This document shows positions 42,089 to 51,725 of a stretch of DNA of 64,000 nucleotides, piece by piece. A program made the translations under genes and the position numbers. Source of the stretch: Schaalia radingae (lineage in GTDB: Bacteria; Actinomycetota; Actinomycetes; Actinomycetales; Actinomycetaceae); contig NZ_LT629792.1 of NCBI RefSeq assembly GCF_900106055.1, positions 1,488,001 to 1,552,000 on the forward strand, in the 5' to 3' direction. Numbering within the stretch: position 1 is the stretch's first letter; every line of letters starts with the position of its first letter. The notes under the pieces were generated by a model. It did not search any database. It was not told the DNA's origin and saw only the letters and a program-made list of their open reading frames with translations.

Positions 42089-42970
42089 ATGACGACACAG
42101 TCACAGCCAGTGGCTATTGAGCTGCTCGGCGACCAGGATTTTCAGCCGCCAGCTAATCGGATGGCCGGGGCGGGCACAGCCGGCCTGCAGGAGCTGACCG
42201 ACCTTGAGCGAACAGATCGTCTGCGCCGTATGCGCGAAGGAACACTCGGGTCGATTCACTCGTGGGAACTCGTGACCGCGGTGGACGGACCTGGTACCCG
42301 CATGACGATTTTTCTCAACGGGTGCCCGCTGCGCTGCCTGTACTGCCACAACCCTGACACTCTGAATATGCGCGACGGCCAGCCCATCGAGTCCGATGAA
42401 CTGTTGCGCCGCATTAAGCGCTATCGCAGAATCTTCCGTACCACCGGCGGCGGAATCACGCTGTCGGGCGGCGAAGCACTGATGCAGCCTGCTTTTACTG
42501 CACGCATCCTGCGCGGCGCCCGTGAAATGGGTATTCACACGGCGCTGGACACTTCCGGCTTCCTGGGTGCGATGGCAACTGATGAAATGATCGAGGACAC
42601 GAACCTGGTGCTGCTCGACGTGAAGTCCGGTGATCCTGATACCTACCGAAAGGTCACTGGCCGCGACCTGCAACCCACCATCAGTTTCGGGGATCGCCTG
42701 GCTCAGCACGGCACCGAAGTATGGGTACGTTTCGTCCTGGTGCCGGGTTTGACCGACGATCCGGACAACATCGACCGAGTGGGACAGATCGTCGAAAAGT
42801 GGCCGAACGTGTCCCGTCTGGAAGTCCTTCCGTTCCACCAGATGGCGATTGACAAGTGGAAGAACCTGGGGATGACGTACACGCTGGAGGACGTCAAGCC
42901 CCCGAGTGTGGAGCACGTGGATAAGGTGCGCGAGCAGCTGCGCCGCTTCGATATTGCAGCGGTGATGTAG
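42089..42970 (+). CDS. pflA: Pyruvate formate-lyase-activating enzyme
   Basis: A radical SAM enzyme that places the glycyl radical on PFL. The iron-sulfur site CPLRCLYCHNPDT has the CxxxCxxC spacing, and FLGSIHSWE-like sequence (here LGSIHSWELVTAVDGPGTR) and GGGITLSGGEALMQ follow the family. ATG 42089 is preceded by GGAGG and gives 293 residues, about 45 more at the N-terminus than E. coli PflA; the longer frame begins at 42014 inside the terminator. In this organism its substrate should be the small GrcA-like protein, alone or bound to PflB. Confidence 0.94.
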   Translation: MTTQSQPVAIELLGDQDFQPPANRMAGAGTAGLQELTDLERTDRLRRMREGTLGSIHSWELVTAVDGPGTRMTIFLNGCPLRCLYCHNPDTLNMRDGQPIESDELLRRIKRYRRIFRTTGGGITLSGGEALMQPAFTARILRGAREMGIHTALDTSGFLGAMATDEMIEDTNLVLLDVKSGDPDTYRKVTGRDLQPTISFGDRLAQHGTEVWVRFVLVPGLTDDPDNIDRVGQIVEKWPNVSRLEVLPFHQMAIDKWKNLGMTYTLEDVKPPSVEHVDKVREQLRRFDIAAVM

Positions 42971-43093
42971 CAGTGCCTCGCGCCACCCTTGGCGTGGGTT
43001 CCGTCACCCGCGCTCGGGGTGTCAGCGCAGCGGCCTCGAGCCACTACACTGGAAGAAATCTATGACGATTGCCAGCACAGATGGGTGGGAACG

Positions 43094-43990
43094 ATGACAC
43101 GCACACTTTCCGGACACGATATTACTCTGCGCGCAGGCGCATACACCGCTCACGTGGTGTCGGTGGGAGCGGCTCTTGCTTCCCTGACGTTCAACGGCCG
43201 CGATGTCACGCTTCCGTTCAACCCGAACGTTTTGACGAAGGGCTACTTCGGCAAAACGCTGGCACCGTGGCCCAACCGCATCACCGAGGCGACGTACACG
43301 TGGAACGGTGAGCGCATGGACGTGCCGCGAAACGAAATCGAAACCGGGGCAGCTCTGCACGGGCTGGTGTCCTGGACCGACTGGACCGTCGTACACTCCG
43401 ATTCTGATTCAGCGACCATGAGCACATTCCTGCCGCCGCAATACGGCTACCCCTTCGCCCTCGACCTGTCGGTGACGTACGCACTGAGCGCGGAGCGCGG
43501 CCTGAGCATCACGATCTACGCGAAGAATGTGGGCAGCGAACCTGCCCCCTATGGTTGCTCACACCACCCCTACATCACGATCGGTCAGCAGTCGATCGAC
43601 GCGATGACGCTGACGGTTCCGGCCGGCAAGGTTTTCGATGTCGATAAGCGTTTGGCACCCGTCGACCTGAAGGATGTGGAAGATCTGGATCTGGATTTCC
43701 GCTCCGGGCGGCTCATCGGCAGCCAGTCGGTCGATCACGCGTTCACCGAATTGCCCGACGGCACGTGGCAAGTCAGCCTGTGTGACGAGGGTGGCTCATC
43801 CGTGTCGGTCACCTCTGACGCGCCGTGGGTTCAGGTGTACTCCGGTGATCAGCAGGGACGTATCGCCACCGCTGTTGAGCCGATGACTTGCCCGCCTGAT
43901 GCGTTCAATTCCGGGATCGACCTGATCGTACTGGAACCGGGCGAGGACTACTCGATGACGTTCATGATCAGTGCTGACTTCGTCGAGTGA
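43094..43990 (+). CDS. Aldose 1-epimerase family protein
   Basis: A 298-residue GalM-like sugar mutarotase interconverting alpha and beta anomers. The fold shows PWPNRITEATYTWNGE, HGLVSWTDW with the conserved His, and GCSHHPYITIG with the second His; the catalytic Glu is probably in TAVEPMTCPPDAFN. ATG 43094 lies after GTGGGA. It resembles the YihR-type branch, so its sugar need not be galactose. It overlaps the hrpB frame by 20 bases at its 3' end. Confidence 0.88.
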   Translation: MTRTLSGHDITLRAGAYTAHVVSVGAALASLTFNGRDVTLPFNPNVLTKGYFGKTLAPWPNRITEATYTWNGERMDVPRNEIETGAALHGLVSWTDWTVVHSDSDSATMSTFLPPQYGYPFALDLSVTYALSAERGLSITIYAKNVGSEPAPYGCSHHPYITIGQQSIDAMTLTVPAGKVFDVDKRLAPVDLKDVEDLDLDFRSGRLIGSQSVDHAFTELPDGTWQVSLCDEGGSSVSVTSDAPWVQVYSGDQQGRIATAVEPMTCPPDAFNSGIDLIVLEPGEDYSMTFMISADFVE

Positions 43991-46634
43991 GCACACTGAC
44001 ACTGTGACGGATCCGGGGTCGAGTGCCAGCGAGCCCCGGCGATCGCTGTTTGATCTGATCACACATCCACCGGACCTGCCTATCGTGTCAGTCCTCGATC
44101 AGGTGACGCGCGCCGCGCACCCGGGGACGTTTGCCGTCGTGTCAGCCACCGCCGGGTCCGGTAAGACGACGCTCATTGCGCCCGCTGTCGCAGCGCGCGT
44201 CAGCGGCACGGTGGTCTGCACGCAGCCGCGACGTATGGCTGCGCGCGCTTCCGCCCGACGAATTGCCTCCCTGCTGGGTGAGCGTGTGGGGGAAACGGTC
44301 GGGTTTACGGTGCGCGGCGAGCGCGCCGTCGGCCCGCACACGCGTATCGAGATGGTCACCCCTGGCGTGTTGGTGCGCCGCCTCCAGGCTCATCCGGATT
44401 TGCCGGGAGTGAGTGCCGTAATTCTGGACGAGTTCCATGAGCGTGCGCTCGACTCTGATCTGGCCCTGGCGTTCCTGCTCGATGTACGGCAGACACTGCG
44501 TGAGGATCTGACGATCTTCCTCACCTCGGCAACGCTGGATATGGCGCCGACACTGACTTTCGTCCGCACCCACGCCTGCGAGTGCGAGGGCGCAGATGTC
44601 ATGACGATTGAGGCGCCGGGCGTGCTGTTTCCACTGGAGCAGTCGTGGGCGCCTGCCGCACCGAGCGTTTCTGCTCTCGCACCTGTCGGTGGCAGTGGCC
44701 GAGTGGGAGTAAGTCGAGAATTCCTGGCTCACATGGGTCGCGTTGTCGATGAGACTGTGCAGCGCACCAGCGCAGATGTCCTGGTCTTTGTGCCAGGTGC
44801 ACGCGAGATCCGCATGCTGATTAATGAGTTGCGTGCGCGTCTGCGGGGCGACGTGGAGATAGTGCCTCTGTTGTCTGCTCTGTCAGCGGCCGAGCAGGAC
44901 CGTATCCTGACACCTGTGCCTGAGGGCTGCGAGCGACGGCGACGCGTCATCGTGTCCACGTCGATCGCTGAATCGTCACTGACTGTTCCCGGAGTGCGCG
45001 TCGTTGTTGATTCTGCGCTGGCTCGCCACCCGTCCATCGACCCGGCACGCGGTGTCACCACCCTGGTCACAGTGCCAGCGTCACGAGCTGAGATGGTCCA
45101 GCGTTCAGGGCGTGCAGCCAGGCTCGGCCCTGGCTGGGCGGTGCGGTGCTGCGCGGAAAATGAGTGGGCGCGCCGCCGGCAGACCCCGGCCCCGGAAATC
45201 GTGGAGTCTGATCTGACTGATGCACTGTTGCAGTGCGCGGTGTGGGGCGTGCGCGACTTTGCTGACTTGCCGTTGATGGATCAGCCACCCTCGGGCAATG
45301 TCCAGGCTGCTCGCGAGGCGCTGGTCGCTATCGGGGCGCTCGACACTGAGGGCGCGCCCACACCTCATGGCGAGATGATTGCGCGACTGCCGGTCGCACC
45401 CTCGCTTGCTCACGCACTGGCAGCCTGCGCGCCGGTCATCGGGGTGGAGGCCGCGTGTGAGTGTGTTGCGATCATTGATGAGCAGATTCGCTGTGACAAC
45501 GCCGATCTTGCTGCCAGCGTGCGCCGTCTGCGCCACTCCTCGCACGCCGAGTGGTCGCATATACGCGACCAGTCGGCGCGACTGACACGCCTCATGGGTC
45601 GATACGCTGCCGACATGTCGCGCCACGCACCTGCAGACCAGCTCAGCCGTGATGACCAGCTTGCCCTCGTCGCGGCCACCGCTCACCCGCAGTGGATCAT
45701 GCGTAGGCGCCGCGATTCTCCCTTGTCCTACCAGTCGGTGTCCGGTCTGGGAGCGTCCCTGCCCGCCACCAGTCCCCTCGCCGGACAGCAGTGGCTGGCG
45801 GTGAGCGACATGACACGGCCGTCAGGCAGTTCAACCGCGCTGATCCGGGCGGCGCTCCCCCTCAGCGAGGATGATGCGCTGGGGTGTGCGGGCGCCCTTG
45901 TCCATGAGGACACGCGCGCCTGGTATGATCCGGCAGCACAGCGATTTCGCGGCGAACAGGCCACCATGCTGGGTGCTATTCGACTCGCGTCACGGTCACT
46001 CAGGACGCTGCCGCCGCAGACTGTTCAAGATCTCATGGCGCAGGTCTTGAATGAGCACGGAATGTCAGCGCTGACGTGGACACCGACCGCCGTGCAGTTG
46101 CGTGCCCGCATGGCAGCGCTCCACGAGACTGTCACAGATCCGTGGCCGGATGTGTCGGATGCAGCATTGGCCTCGAGTTTTCCGCAGTGGGGAGCTGAGG
46201 ATTTACCTGCCTTGGCTTCGGGAAAACCACTGACCAGCATCGATACGATGCGACTGTTGCGTTCACTGTTGCCCTGGCCTCAGGCTGCGCGACTGGATGA
46301 ACTGACTCCGCCCGATATTGAGATTCCAACGGGAGCACGTCGGCGCATTGAGTGGACTGAGAACGGGCCGACGCTCACGCTGCGAGTCCAGGAAGCATTC
46401 GGGTGGACGTCTACGCCCAGATTCGTCGACGGCCGAGTTCCGCTGATTATTCACCTAACCGATCCGGCCGGTCGTCCGGTGGCGATCACTTCCGATCTTG
46501 CGTCGTTTTGGGCTGGTCCCTACCAACAGGTTCGCTCCGAGCTTCGCGGCCGGTACACGAAGCATGCCTGGCCTGAAGACCCCCTGTCGGCTACTCCCAG
46601 CTCGCGCGCAAAGGGACGAGGGCGATCCCGCTGA
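43971..46634 (+). CDS. hrpB: ATP-dependent helicase HrpB
   Basis: A DEAH-type helicase of up to 887 residues, the HrpB length. Motifs in order: TAGSGKTTL (Walker A), TQPRRMAARASARR (Ia), ILDEFHERALDSDL (a DEFH variant of the DEAH box), LTSATLDM (III), and QRSGRAARLGPG (VI). The HrpB-specific C-terminal domain ends with FWAGPYQQVRSELRGRYTKHAWPEDPL. The GTG at 43971 overlaps the epimerase gene; GTG 44004 would avoid this. Its role in bacteria is poorly defined; RNA or ribosome work is the family guess. Confidence 0.92.
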   Translation: MLTSSSEHTDTVTDPGSSASEPRRSLFDLITHPPDLPIVSVLDQVTRAAHPGTFAVVSATAGSGKTTLIAPAVAARVSGTVVCTQPRRMAARASARRIASLLGERVGETVGFTVRGERAVGPHTRIEMVTPGVLVRRLQAHPDLPGVSAVILDEFHERALDSDLALAFLLDVRQTLREDLTIFLTSATLDMAPTLTFVRTHACECEGADVMTIEAPGVLFPLEQSWAPAAPSVSALAPVGGSGRVGVSREFLAHMGRVVDETVQRTSADVLVFVPGAREIRMLINELRARLRGDVEIVPLLSALSAAEQDRILTPVPEGCERRRRVIVSTSIAESSLTVPGVRVVVDSALARHPSIDPARGVTTLVTVPASRAEMVQRSGRAARLGPGWAVRCCAENEWARRRQTPAPEIVESDLTDALLQCAVWGVRDFADLPLMDQPPSGNVQAAREALVAIGALDTEGAPTPHGEMIARLPVAPSLAHALAACAPVIGVEAACECVAIIDEQIRCDNADLAASVRRLRHSSHAEWSHIRDQSARLTRLMGRYAADMSRHAPADQLSRDDQLALVAATAHPQWIMRRRRDSPLSYQSVSGLGASLPATSPLAGQQWLAVSDMTRPSGSSTALIRAALPLSEDDALGCAGALVHEDTRAWYDPAAQRFRGEQATMLGAIRLASRSLRTLPPQTVQDLMAQVLNEHGMSALTWTPTAVQLRARMAALHETVTDPWPDVSDAALASSFPQWGAEDLPALASGKPLTSIDTMRLLRSLLPWPQAARLDELTPPDIEIPTGARRRIEWTENGPTLTLRVQEAFGWTSTPRFVDGRVPLIIHLTDPAGRPVAITSDLASFWAGPYQQVRSELRGRYTKHAWPEDPLSATPSSRAKGRGRSR

Positions 46635-46732
46635 GATTGTTGAACGGCGGTTGTTGAACGCCGAGGGTTCGCCGGGGCTGCTCAAAGAGCGAAGGATTCC
46701 CGCCGGCGCTGCCTGTGGTGGCCTGGACAGAC

Positions 46733-46770
46733 AACGTGGCGCCCACACCACACGGTGCAGGCGCCACGTT
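46733..46770. terminator. Bidirectional terminator between hrpB and the subtilase gene
   Basis: A perfect 11-bp stem (46733-46743 with 46760-46770) encloses an inner CACC/GGTG stem. It lies between two convergent genes. Only a very short T-run (TTT) follows on the + strand. Confidence 0.65.
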
Positions 46771-46817
46771 TGAGTGCGACATCGGATGCGGTTGCACCCG
46801 GTGCCATCCTCACTAAA

Positions 46818-49073
46818 TCAGGAACGCGTCATGCGTCGCGAAGCTGTCAACGCTCCAGCCCCAGCAAGCGCAAGACCGGCCAGTGCCATCGCGGGCACCG
46901 ATGCGCCGGTACGGGCAACGCTGGGCTTTGCACTGTATGCAGCTGGCTGCTTATTTTGCTCGTCGTGCTTGCGGGTCGTGTCCAGAGTTCCCTGAACAGC
47001 CACCGTCACATCGTCATCAGCACGCGCATCGTTATTACGTCCCCACGCGTCGACTGCAACATTCAGCTTCCTGTCCGCAGTGAATGCCTGAGCGACTTTC
47101 AACTCAGCTTCCAGAAAGGCAACTTGCGAGTCGAAGGCGCCAGTCCCGTCAAGGGTGGCCACGGACCGACCGTTGACTCGCAAAGCAGCTTTCGTGTAGG
47201 GCCCGGAGACTGCTGCACGAATCCTGACGTACTCACCCTGGGGAGCAACTTTCGCATCCGCAATGGCCTTCCACGACTGGCTCTCAGAGTCCCAGTACTC
47301 CACTCCCGCAACCGTCGGCTGAGGCTGATTCACTGTGACAGCAGCCAGTGCGTCCACCAGACCGGTGCCGCGGTATTCCTTGCCGTCTGGCGCCTCTGCG
47401 TTGTTCGGGTCGGCCAAGACCTTGTAGCGGCCACCTGCCTGTTCACGCAGAAGGTTTGCTGCCTGGTCAGCACTCAGCGTCGGGTTAACGGACCGCAAAA
47501 GTGCTGCAACGCCTGCGGCATGTGGCGACGCCATAGATGTACCGCTCTTCGATGCGTACAGTGCAGTCTCATCCCTCCAGTCGAAACCAAGTGGAATCGT
47601 TGAAAAGATTCTCGATCCAGGTGCGGCGACATCGATAGCATTCGCGCCGTAGTTCGAGAAGTATGAGCGAATGAAGGGTCCGTCAAGCGGATCTGAACCC
47701 TCTGGCTTTGCCACCGAAGAGACCACGACCACTCCGGAAAGATCGCTGGGAAGGTCCACGCCTCCCACTGACGAGCGGTTCTCAATTGCAGCTCCAGCCA
47801 CATCATTCGGGCTGCCACTGTCTGTCGTCGCGTTGTCAATGTCGCGATCGTCATTGCCGGCAGCCGAGATGTTGAGCACGTCGTGGTCGTGGGAGTAAGC
47901 AACCGCGCGAGTCACGGCCTCCAGGCCTGCAGCCTGGTTTTCTTCAGTGGGAAGCCAGTGTTCCCACGGATCGGTGAAGTATGAATTATTGGTCACCGCG
48001 ATGTCGTGTTCTGCAGCCCAGATGAAGCTGCAGGTAACGTATTCGGGGTAGAACAGACCATCAGCGTTTCCTGCCTTAATCGCGGCAAGTTTCGCATGCG
48101 GTGCTACACCGTCAACGCCGATCCCATTGTGCGCTGCAGCAATCGTTCCGGCGACGTGTGTCCCGTGATCAGATCCAGATGTCGGGGAGGGCTGCCATGC
48201 CTCAAACGAGGTGTCAGGAATACCATTGTGAGAGCATCCAACGGATTTGCTGTGATCGATCTGGTCCTTGAGGTCTTCGTGAGTTCCATCGATACCGGAG
48301 TCGATGACACCGACGGTGACCGGCTCAAGCATGACATCGACGGTCGCTGCCTGGTCGGCACGGACAGCCTTCAGACCCCACGCTTTTTCGGATTGAGGAT
48401 CGGGTGTGTACTCCTGGTCCAGTTCACTGTTCTTTTCAAGCTGGCTGCGACCCGTCATCCTCGTCGATGTGCCTGGCTGCCCTGACGGGGCTGAGTCTTG
48501 AGCCGCTTCCACGACAATCTCGTCACCTTTAACCTTGGCGTAGCGGGTGGGTCCGACGTTCGTCAGCGGCACCTTCTTGTCGGCCAGTGTCGTGCGCACG
48601 TGCTCCGCAAAGTTTCTGTCAGCTGTCTGAGCAAAGAATGAATCGATCTGCGGGTACTGCTGCAGGATCACGGCACCCGTGTCACGCACGGCCGTCACGG
48701 CAGAGTTAAACTGATCTGAACTGACGCCGCGCTTGAGGTTAATCGCAAAATTCTGGACGTAGGGAACACCTGGCTCAGGATCGCTCGCATCGTTCGCCTG
48801 GGGGGTTCCCTCGTCTGCCGCCCTGTCTGTTGCGGCCGGCTGGTTCGCCGCTACTGGCTGTCCTGACTGGGCGCCATCAGGTGACTGAGGGGCATCTCCA
48901 GATTGAGCAACTTCCACTTCTGCACCGTCGTCAGCTGGTGTTCCAGGCTGGGCACTCCCCACTCCCGTGACGACGCCAGCGCTGGCCACGCCAAGAGCAA
49001 CCGTCACTGCTGTCAGCCGGGCAGCCCGCGTTACATTACGCTGCACACGCATTCTTGACCTCACTTTTACCAT
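46818..49073 (-). CDS. Secreted subtilisin-like serine protease (S8) with a sorting-signal-like tail
   Basis: A 751-residue exported protease. A basic N-terminus and hydrophobic core (about 15-42, ending GSAQPGTPADD) form the signal peptide. An Ala/Gln-rich linker and an I9-like propeptide (about 90-175) follow. The S8 triad is Asp in VGVIDSGIDGTHEDL (about 257), His in DHGTHVAGTIAAA (about 303) and Ser in SGTSMASPHAAGVAALL (about 510). The end reads VARTGASVPAMALAGLA, a hydrophobic stretch, then SRRMTRS. This resembles a degenerate LAxTG/LPxTG sortase substrate, so wall or membrane attachment is possible. Low-complexity AT-rich DNA lies upstream. Confidence 0.9.
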   Translation of the reverse strand: MVKVRSRMRVQRNVTRAARLTAVTVALGVASAGVVTGVGSAQPGTPADDGAEVEVAQSGDAPQSPDGAQSGQPVAANQPAATDRAADEGTPQANDASDPEPGVPYVQNFAINLKRGVSSDQFNSAVTAVRDTGAVILQQYPQIDSFFAQTADRNFAEHVRTTLADKKVPLTNVGPTRYAKVKGDEIVVEAAQDSAPSGQPGTSTRMTGRSQLEKNSELDQEYTPDPQSEKAWGLKAVRADQAATVDVMLEPVTVGVIDSGIDGTHEDLKDQIDHSKSVGCSHNGIPDTSFEAWQPSPTSGSDHGTHVAGTIAAAHNGIGVDGVAPHAKLAAIKAGNADGLFYPEYVTCSFIWAAEHDIAVTNNSYFTDPWEHWLPTEENQAAGLEAVTRAVAYSHDHDVLNISAAGNDDRDIDNATTDSGSPNDVAGAAIENRSSVGGVDLPSDLSGVVVVSSVAKPEGSDPLDGPFIRSYFSNYGANAIDVAAPGSRIFSTIPLGFDWRDETALYASKSGTSMASPHAAGVAALLRSVNPTLSADQAANLLREQAGGRYKVLADPNNAEAPDGKEYRGTGLVDALAAVTVNQPQPTVAGVEYWDSESQSWKAIADAKVAPQGEYVRIRAAVSGPYTKAALRVNGRSVATLDGTGAFDSQVAFLEAELKVAQAFTADRKLNVAVDAWGRNNDARADDDVTVAVQGTLDTTRKHDEQNKQPAAYSAKPSVARTGASVPAMALAGLALAGAGALTASRRMTRS

Positions 49074-49285
49074 GTTGAAAGAAATCTGAGAATTTAACTT
49101 CAGATAAACCGCAGGTTAAGTCAGATGCATTCAAGAAAGGCGCAAGGTTTCACATTCTGATTAGTTTGTCCACTACGTGATCACACACTACAGGTGTCAA
49201 TATCTTCTGGTCTAAACTACGCCTGAACTGCCGCGACACACAACAGCCCCTACGCAACACGCAGTTCTGCCAGTTTAAACGCTCT

Positions 49286-50125
49286 TTACTCAAATTCGTC
49301 CGGATGCGCCCCGATGCGGCCGCTTTCACTGTGGAGGGCATCGATCGCCTCCAAGTCAGTTTCCGGCAGGCTCACACCAGCTGCAGCCAGGTTTTCCTCC
49401 ATGCGCTCAGGCGACGTGGTCTTGGGAATGACCACGCGACCACGTTGCATATGCCACGCCAGAACAGCCTGCGCCGCGGTGACACCGGCACGCTCAGCGA
49501 TGTCGAGGATCACCGGGTCCTCGAGGTCGCGCGCCTGGCCCAACGGTGAGTACGCTTCGATGACCATCCCCCGGTTACGAGCATCAGACAATACGTCAGG
49601 CTGCGAGAAAGACGGATGAACTTCGGTTTGTAAGATCACCGGTGTCACGCCCGTCTCGTCGCGTAGACGGTCGAGGTGATGAGGCAGAAAGTTGGAGACG
49701 CCCAGCGCGCGCACGGCTCCCGTGTTGAGCATGCGGATCATGGAACGCCACGTTTCGACAAAAAGATCTTTCGAGGGAACCGGCCAGTGAATCAGATACA
49801 GGTCGATGACATCGAGACCAAGCGCACGTCGGGAATTATCCAGCGCCTCAATGGCTCGGTCAGCACCGTGATCGCTATTTTGCAACTTCGTCGTCACGAA
49901 AATATCGGAACGCTCCAGACCTGAACGTCGAATCGCCTTACCAACGCCGGCTTCATTGTGATATCCAGCGGCAGTGTCGATGTGCCGATATCCCGCCTCA
50001 ATCGCCTGTTCGACCCGTTCTGCAGTTTCCTCAGGCGGAATTTGGTAGGTACCAAAACCAACTTGCGGGATGGTCATTCCCTGTTTCAACACAATGTCAT
50101 TCACGTGAGAGGTCGAATCAGCCAT
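49286..50125 (-). CDS. Aldo/keto reductase
   Basis: An NADPH-dependent reductase of the AKR superfamily, 279 residues from ATG 50125 (the frame extends to 50143). It has VGFGTYQIPPEE, GYRHIDTAAGYHNEAGVGKAI with the catalytic Asp and Tyr, FVTTKLQNSD with the Lys, and LYLIHWPVPS with the His. The cofactor loop is VVIPKTTSPERMEENL. It looks like the 2,5-diketo-gluconate reductase/YvgN type; the substrate is unknown. It is the leftmost gene of the argS-lysA strand block, 82 bases beyond lysA. Confidence 0.9.
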   Translation of the reverse strand: MADSTSHVNDIVLKQGMTIPQVGFGTYQIPPEETAERVEQAIEAGYRHIDTAAGYHNEAGVGKAIRRSGLERSDIFVTTKLQNSDHGADRAIEALDNSRRALGLDVIDLYLIHWPVPSKDLFVETWRSMIRMLNTGAVRALGVSNFLPHHLDRLRDETGVTPVILQTEVHPSFSQPDVLSDARNRGMVIEAYSPLGQARDLEDPVILDIAERAGVTAAQAVLAWHMQRGRVVIPKTTSPERMEENLAAAGVSLPETDLEAIDALHSESGRIGAHPDEFE

Positions 50126-50225
50126 GCATCGACCATAACGCACTGCGCCGCTCGTGCAAGTGGCATTGACGTAATAGGGCGCACAGCTGCCAGTGATCCT
50201 GAAGCTTCACCCAGCTTCACGCAGG

Positions 50226-51680
50226 TCAGGCGAGGCCCACGTCGCAGGCCAGTAGATCTTCCACGCTTTGGGAACGCACGATAACCTCAGCATTCCCGTC
50301 GCGCACGGCCACAACGCCTGGCCGCGGCACCATGTTGTAATTCGACGCCATCGACCAGCCATAGGCTCCCGTCGCCAGCACCACCAGCAGGTCACCGCGA
50401 TGCAGGTCAGCGGGCAGGTCGACGTCCTTCACGACGATGTCACCGGACTCGCAATGCTTTCCAACCACTCGGCAGCGCACCAGCGGAGCACTAAGCCGCC
50501 GATTCGCCAGCGTGACGGAATATTCCGCGTCGTACAGTGCGGGTCGAATATTGTCCGACATTCCCCCGTCGACAGCCACGTAGCGGCGCACCAGATCGTC
50601 ACTGACCTGCACGTCCTTCACCGCACCCACCGTGTACACGGTGACCGTTGTCGTGCCGATCACGGAGCGTCCTGGCTCCACGCTCACTCGCGGGACTGGT
50701 TCGTGATAGCGCTCAGCTTCTGCTCGAACGGTTGTAGCCAATTCACGCGCCACCTGCGCAGGTGTGGGTGGAATCGGGTCGGTTGACGTATAGGCGATGC
50801 CCAGTCCCCCACCCAGATCGATGTCATCGACGAGGACACCCAGTTCCTCATGAATCCTGTGGCGGAAAGCCATGACTATCCGTGCGGCGTGGGCAAAAGG
50901 CTCAGCCTGAGCGATCTGCGAGCCGATATGGTTATGCAGACCCACCAGCGTCAGGTTCGGAGCATCAAGAATCGCACGGACGACGCTCATCGCATCGTCT
51001 CCTGCCACCGATAGACCAAATTTCTGGTCTTCGTGGCTGGTTTGAATCATCTCGTTGCCACCTGCATGGATGCCGGTCTTCACTCGAACCATGACACGCG
51101 CTGTCACGCCGCTCTCGGCCGCAATGCGTTGAATCTGCTCCACTTCACCAGGTGAGTCCACGAAGATGCGGGCAATGCCTCGGCCGTTACCAGCAGTGAG
51201 CGCCACACGGATTTCCTCGTCCGACTTATTGTTCCCATGCAGGCCGATGCGCTCGGGGTCCACGCCGCTGCGCAGCGCACTGGTCAACTCCCCGAAGGTG
51301 GAGGTGTCGATGCCCATGCCACGTTCAGTGGCGGTGCGGGCCACGTGGGAGCACATGAAAGCCTTGGCGGCATAGAATGCGTCGCCACCGTTCATGCCGT
51401 ATCCGTCCCAGAATTCCTCGGTCATGGTGGACGCCCACATACGCGCGCGAGCCTGAAGGTCGCGATCATCCAGAACAAAAAGCGGCGTGCCGAACTCTTC
51501 GGCCATCTCCGTCAGCGCGCACCCACCGATTTCGATGACACCATCATCTGTGCGGCGAGCTGACCACGGCCACATGTCCGCACGCTCGGAAGGCTCGGGA
51601 CAGACGAGGGTACCAACGGTTGCTTTTGCTGACACGCTGGGGATCAGAGTCGGGTCGTCCTGTGCATCATGTGCTGACAT
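50226..51680 (-). CDS. lysA: Diaminopimelate decarboxylase
   Basis: Last step of lysine synthesis, decarboxylating meso-diaminopimelate with pyridoxal phosphate. The 484-residue enzyme has the cofactor lysine in GGDAFYAAKAFMC, GLHNHIGSQI with the His, DIDLGGGLGIAY, EPGRSVIG and the C-terminal CESGDIV with the active-site Cys. AGAGGA lies ahead of ATG 51680. It follows argS on the same strand; hom, its usual next neighbour in actinobacteria, is 13 kb away here. Confidence 0.96.
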   Translation of the reverse strand: MSAHDAQDDPTLIPSVSAKATVGTLVCPEPSERADMWPWSARRTDDGVIEIGGCALTEMAEEFGTPLFVLDDRDLQARARMWASTMTEEFWDGYGMNGGDAFYAAKAFMCSHVARTATERGMGIDTSTFGELTSALRSGVDPERIGLHGNNKSDEEIRVALTAGNGRGIARIFVDSPGEVEQIQRIAAESGVTARVMVRVKTGIHAGGNEMIQTSHEDQKFGLSVAGDDAMSVVRAILDAPNLTLVGLHNHIGSQIAQAEPFAHAARIVMAFRHRIHEELGVLVDDIDLGGGLGIAYTSTDPIPPTPAQVARELATTVRAEAERYHEPVPRVSVEPGRSVIGTTTVTVYTVGAVKDVQVSDDLVRRYVAVDGGMSDNIRPALYDAEYSVTLANRRLSAPLVRCRVVGKHCESGDIVVKDVDLPADLHRGDLLVVLATGAYGWSMASNYNMVPRPGVVAVRDGNAEVIVRSQSVEDLLACDVGLA

Positions 51681-51725
51681 CGTGGTCCTCTTTCTCGATT
51701 CCTGGCGCTGGACAAGCTGCGTGCA

